DNA from: Breviolum minutum Mf 1.05b.01
Taxonomy: Eukaryota; Sar; Dinophyceae; Suessiales; Symbiodiniaceae
Length of the DNA stretch: 64,000 nucleotides
Assembly: GCA_000507305.1 (NCBI GenBank)
Contig: DF239906.1
Coordinates: forward strand, 62,001 to 126,000
Direction of reading: 5' to 3'
The notes beneath the pieces were generated by a model, which saw only the letters and a program-made list of their open reading frames with translations, was not told the DNA's origin and did no database searches. Below, piece after piece: positions 26,801 through 32,800 of the stretch (positions are counted from its first letter, which is position 1; each line of letters begins with the position of its first letter). The position numbers and the translations under genes were made by a program.

Positions 26801-29800
26801 TCCACTTTCCACAACCGTGAAACGGAGGAGCATCCGTTTAACCTACAGTCATTTTAGGGCTGGAAATAAATACCCAAATGATTTCTCAAGCAGAATAACC
26901 TCCACCTGGCAATTCTGCGGTTGTGCCCTCCACTTGGCGAAATCAAGTTGGTGACCTCCAAACATATCTGGTTGGTGGTTGAGTTTCAACCCATCTGAAA
27001 CATATGATCGTCCAAATGGGTTCTTCCCTAACTAGGGGTGAACATAAAGAGTGTTTGAAACCACCACCTAGATTATTCTATAATGTAGACTCAGGGGCTT
27101 GCTTTGGAGGTTCGATATATGTCTACCTGGAGGTTTGATTGTTGAGTGTAATGTTAAAGGTTACCTGGCGAATCAAATCCATTACACTCACCACGTGTCA
27201 CCATGGAAAAATCTCTTCTGAGCTCCAGGAAACCTTTCAGGACTGGCTGCCTAAACGGCATACTGCGATGGTGGCTGGTGTTGGTGATCTGCTGGGTGGT
27301 TGGTGACCTGTTTTACTGAAAGCAAAAAATGCACCAAGTGAATTGACACTCAAGATACACCAGATTGCCATTGACAAAAAACAAACCATGGACTATTCCA
27401 AGCAAATACATATAATTACACAATAATACATGGAAACCTCAACTTTAAATCAACATAACAAAATCATAGCCATTGACATCTTCGACCTATCTTTGACTAC
27501 ATCAATTCACATCGCAAAAACAATGACATCACAAAGCATCATCTACGGTATGTCTACATCACACATCCTCACACAAGTACCCGCGTGCTATTCTCACAAA
27601 GAAGCTGACAAGTGATTGACTGGAACATAAGAAAATCAAATCCTTGTGACTGGAAATCATGGACGAAAACGAGACACAACAAACACGCCACACAAGAACT
27701 TCAAATACGGATATCTTTAAAATTCAGCTACAGGTTTACACACAAATTATGATGATGTAACTAGGTGTTATTTGTACACCTTCATCAACTTCATGTTTGC
27801 TAGAATTTCATCCATATAATAACCTCAACTAGGCAAGAACAACCAATACACTTCGGAAAAAAACAAATCCAACACCAAAAAAACACGGTGCTTCCCGGCC
27901 ATTCACAGGATTTTTTCGAGAGAGACACCTCGCCAAGTTGGCTCCGCAAATGAGGGTCCTGGAATCCGAATGGAGCGGATCAGCAAGTAATTAGTCTTAC
28001 TGTTTGATTGTTGTATGTTGTTGTTGTTGTTGTTGCTGATAATGATGTTGATGTTGATGTTGTTGTTCTTGTTCTTCTTCTTGTTTTTGATGTCGCCAAT
28101 ATGTTTTACTATACAGGTCTCTTTGTTGTTGTGACATGTTTGTCGGAACCGAGCAAGATATATGATATAATATATATTCAAATCATGATCTTGCCTTTCT
28201 ATCTTCAACCACCCCTGAAATGAGTCTATATAAAGTGACACTGTTGATAGAAACAAAAACCCACACCACCTGGGATCTTAACAAAACCCCTGCGCAAATG
28301 GTGAGACAAAAAAATACCTATCAACTGATGACCACCGGATTTCTCACCCATCAAAAATATACACTCAATGTTTACCCTTCTCAAACACCTAACTTTCAGG
28401 GCTTTTTTGTGTGGGAGTTGGCGAGTCCTGGTCAGTAAATGCTCAAAGGAAGGGACCGTTATAGGAAACCCACTGTTGGTTACCAAAATTTGGCGCCATT
28501 TTATTAGGCCTTGGGCAATGATAATCATAGAAATTAAACAAAACCAGGGGTCAAGTTGCAATACTCTTGTGGAATACACATCAAACTATTCATCAGGCCC
28601 ATGGACTGCAAACTGTAAAAATATATGTCTTAACTTCACCTCAGTAGCTCCAAAGTGCTTCTTAAAAAGGAAGGGTGATACGATAACTATAGTGGTCAGT
28701 GGTCAGTATATCTTGATACCTACATTGACTGTTATTGCCTTACGTGGTCGGCATATGGGTGTTTCCTTAAATGGTGGTACCCCCAAAACACCCCAAAATG
28801 ATCATTTTTAGTAGGAAAACCCATGGTTGTTGGGGTTTCACCCACCATTTTAGGAAACCCCCATATTAATATCACCCATGATACCATACCCCAATAGGCA
28901 GCTCTCCGACTCGCTCCCGAAAACGGGTCGGTGCACCTCTCTACATCGCTCGTGAATACGACAAAGTGCTGACACCGTGATGTTTCGCCTCGAGGATGCG
29001 TTGCTGTTACCGGCTTTCCCGTTGAAAACCCAGGCGGCTGGGAACCCTTTTAAAAAATGGGTTTGGTTTGGAAGAGGAGTTTCTTTCAACTATTCTTTAT
29101 GAGATTTTTTTGGGTGTCTATGTTTTCGTTTTCGAGGGTGTATCGTGTTTTCAGTCCGTTTCAGCAAGATCGAGGGGAATGGTTGACATTGCATCAGCCG
29201 ATGGTTGATTGGTGGTTCAGGTTTGTCCCCGTTTCATGAAGACCAACCTGACCAACACGGCACTATAAGCGCCTAGTAGGCTGACTAAAACATCTAAAAC
29301 ATCTAGATACATCGAGATTCGTACTTCTTTAAGGATGCAATCAACAAAAAAATAACAATCAGCATTGCTCATCTAACAACAACAACACTCAATTCTTGCC
29401 ATATCCAACTACTCAATGAGAGGTATTTTCAATAATCTACCTACAATCTTACCCCTGAAATTTACCACAAATGTAGGTACTTTAGACCAGCATGATAGAT
29501 GGTGAAGTAGCAATCATGATAATCATGGATGGACTACACTGAGCTCAGCTCTAGTCCTGCTGGATCTAATTCAGTTCCAGTGCAGTGTTTGGGATATGGG
29601 TGTTTCCGAAAATAGTGGTACCCCCAAATCATCCATTTTAATAGGGTTTTCGGGTTTTCCATTATAAACCATCCATTTTTGAGGTACCCCTATTTTTGGA
29701 AACACCCATATCAACATTTTTCCCAACTGTTTTTCACCCATTTACCAACTGCCACTTCCCTAGCAGGGAAATCCCGACGCACGGCGCGCTCGAATCTCGG

Positions 29801-32800
29801 GTGCCTCAAGGTGTTTTTTTTGAAGGGAAGGGAAGATGCCCCCCGATGGTAGGGAGATAAAGGGGACATGAAACAATTTTCATGACATTTAGCCACTTAA
29901 AAGGTGTAAATTACCATTTGTTAGGCTTCTAGTTATCATCCAAATCTGCCAAAAGGCTGTGAATTTATGCTGTTTTTGTTTTTGGTGGTCGTTTTGTGGG
30001 TTCGGAAAAAACTTCCTACTTTTCCAACAGATCCGGACCTTTAGGGTCTGAAAAAACCTTCAGAAGGTTGGAAGATCTTGAAAGATTGTTCTCATCAAAA
30101 ATCCAAGTCAATCAGCTCATATCGGCGAAGCCGGGCGATTGCCAAAGGTTTGCCAATTTTCAAAACAATTTCATTGGAAGGTTGGCACATGTAACATGTA
30201 TAGTGACTGTTGTCAGTCTGACAATTTTGGTGGTTCTGATCTTTTGAAGCCTATACGAAACCTGACTTCCTTTCCCAGGTCAACGGGACCTTTGCGTTTA
30301 CCAATCTCTCAAGTCGAGGCACACAAGCAAGCCATGTCGACCTTAGCCGCACGTCAACAACCTCGTAACTCGAGTTTTCCTTGCCATTTACAAAGTACAG
30401 TTCCCGAAAACTCATGGGGAAAATACAAAAATTGATGATTTTTTTGTAGTTTGTCCGTCAATTTTCCGGGTCCTTTTTTGGGATTTTCAAGTTCCATGGG
30501 ACAATTTTCGAGAGTGTGGTGCTTTTTTGAAAATTTGAAGATCTTTTTCAGTAGTTTGGAACCCAAGGGACAAACCATTTCCATCCATTTCCAACTTTTC
30601 AACCTTCCAGCAAAAAATCAACTGGATGAGTGGAAGAATAAACCAATCCTACCATACCAGAGAGATACTGTTGATGGCTGAAATCCTCCACCAGTTGATA
30701 CGGTAAATATCTCATCATTTACAAGGTTTTATACATCCCAGGTGGTGCAGGATTCCTTCCATCAACAGTATGATCGAATCTTTAAGCCCCTTGTTGGTTG
30801 TTGTCCCGCTATTTTTGCTGCCCAACAAAGCCGCAAACATGATACGCCAACTGCTCGACATGTCAAATCACAATGCAACTACTCTACAATGTTGCGATCC
30901 CCCTTCCAGTAAACAGCGATTAGCAGGATTTGTTGCAGTTTCAAAACATTTGGAGTCAGGTAACCTTATCGTATAACAAAATGAGCTTCACAAATTTTAC
31001 TGGGAGTCAGGTATCCCATCCCAACCCCAAGCCGTCCATCAACGTTGGCAGGTAACATCAACAATTGGAGACCTCCATGTGTGGAACCCTTCACCTGCGG
31101 AAAAGAACCGGTGAGTGGCATGCATACGGCATGAATGTGTGCGAAAAACGCAGATTCAAACGTGGGCATGTGGACTTACTTGGCTTTAGTTGGACTTTTG
31201 TTCCAAAACAGAATCCCTCTCAAATGGCAGGTTTACTATGGTAGAAAGTAGATTGAACATATCAAAGAAGGCAAGTATCAGATTCTCATGCTATACCAGG
31301 CATGGACTCAGAAGTATATCAAAGAGTCAATACAGTAGATACACATGTTTGTTGACTTAGGACATTGTCAAGCTTAGTTTTGGAGTGTTCATCGGAAGCA
31401 AATGCTATTTCCTGACACGGCCATGGTCAGCCGCACAACATGATACATGGCCATCCATCTGTTTGTACTTAGTAATTTGCATGGCAGATATACTGCATCA
31501 GTTGCTAAATAGTTCATCAGGTTCTGTATTTTTGCGGCGTTATGCTTTCCAAATGGGGCAAGATCCCCTACTACCTGTGACCAATTCCGCTGTCTCTTTT
31601 TGCAATTTCCTTTCACGAAGTTTCACTACGAAAACTCACTTGACTATCTTCAAGGGTGTATCGGTGTACACACGCAAAAACATGGAACCTGAAAATGATG
31701 GTTTCAAAAAAAAGGAATCTCGATTTCCAGGGGTCCATTTCCAGCTTCCATCTTAGCTTTGGGGGTTCAGCAAATATCCCCTTTTTTTTGTCGGATCCCG
31801 CGTTTGACAACACTCCCATCACCAGGAGTAACATCTGGAGCTGCGTGTTCCATCTTCCACCTCCATATTGGCTAAAGCATTCAACGACCCGTTCAAGTCC
31901 TGAAAGTTGACGACTTTGATCTCAGGCAATTGGTTCGGTGTGGTAGTGGGGTAGTGGTTTGGTAGGTTTGAAGGATTTCTAGACAAGCATCCCGCCTGTC
32001 CATTTCAAGGATTCCAAGTAACCAAACAAGAGAAAGGGGGGAAACAAACAACCTTGCCATAACCATGTCCAGTGTGGGCAAATACAGGCGACAGAAAATA
32101 ATCGCAGGGTGTATGTATCCAAATAAATCCAAATAAGTAATAAGTATTAATACTCAATAAATAAACGGATAACAAGTACAGTAACATGCCATCATTTCTA
32201 AACCAACCGCATGCAACTGGATCCCAAAAACTGCGCCTTTGCGACACTACCCTCCCAAAGTCTGACATGGCTTTTGACGAAAATCATGGTTTCCACAAGG
32301 AAATTTCTTCTTTTGGGGTGTTACTTTTCAGGTTCCCTGTTAACAGGAGGCATGGTAATTTCGATAAATTGACTGGAATGTTGAAGAACTCCCGAAAACA
32401 CCGCTCTGCTACGTGTATACAGATCTCAAGCCGCCGGCTCTCCTCATGCAGCAACGTGGCAAAGACTACAACCAACTCCTGGTGCGGCGACATGCCATTG
32501 CGAGTCATGAAAGGAAATTCAAGTGCTGTGTGCAAGTTGAACATTAACACTAAATGGATATATGTTGTTATAAAACAAATATATTATATATAATGTATAT
32601 ATCAAAATGAATGTAAATATACTACATACATATCGTTGTATGATGCAACGACCACAACAAAACGATGATAAGAACAAGGGCAACAGCACAGTTTTTCATG
32701 TTCAATCACATATTGATCCTTGAGACTAATCATCCACAGTAATCATTCATAGTATTCAAAAACACCTATTTCAGTGTACAAACAGAATTACCGTAACTGT

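Noticed and set aside
29248-29272. 25-bp candidate PPR helix-A exon (AYSAVLV)
   Set aside because: The neighbouring exons at 29759 and 28968 join in phase without it.
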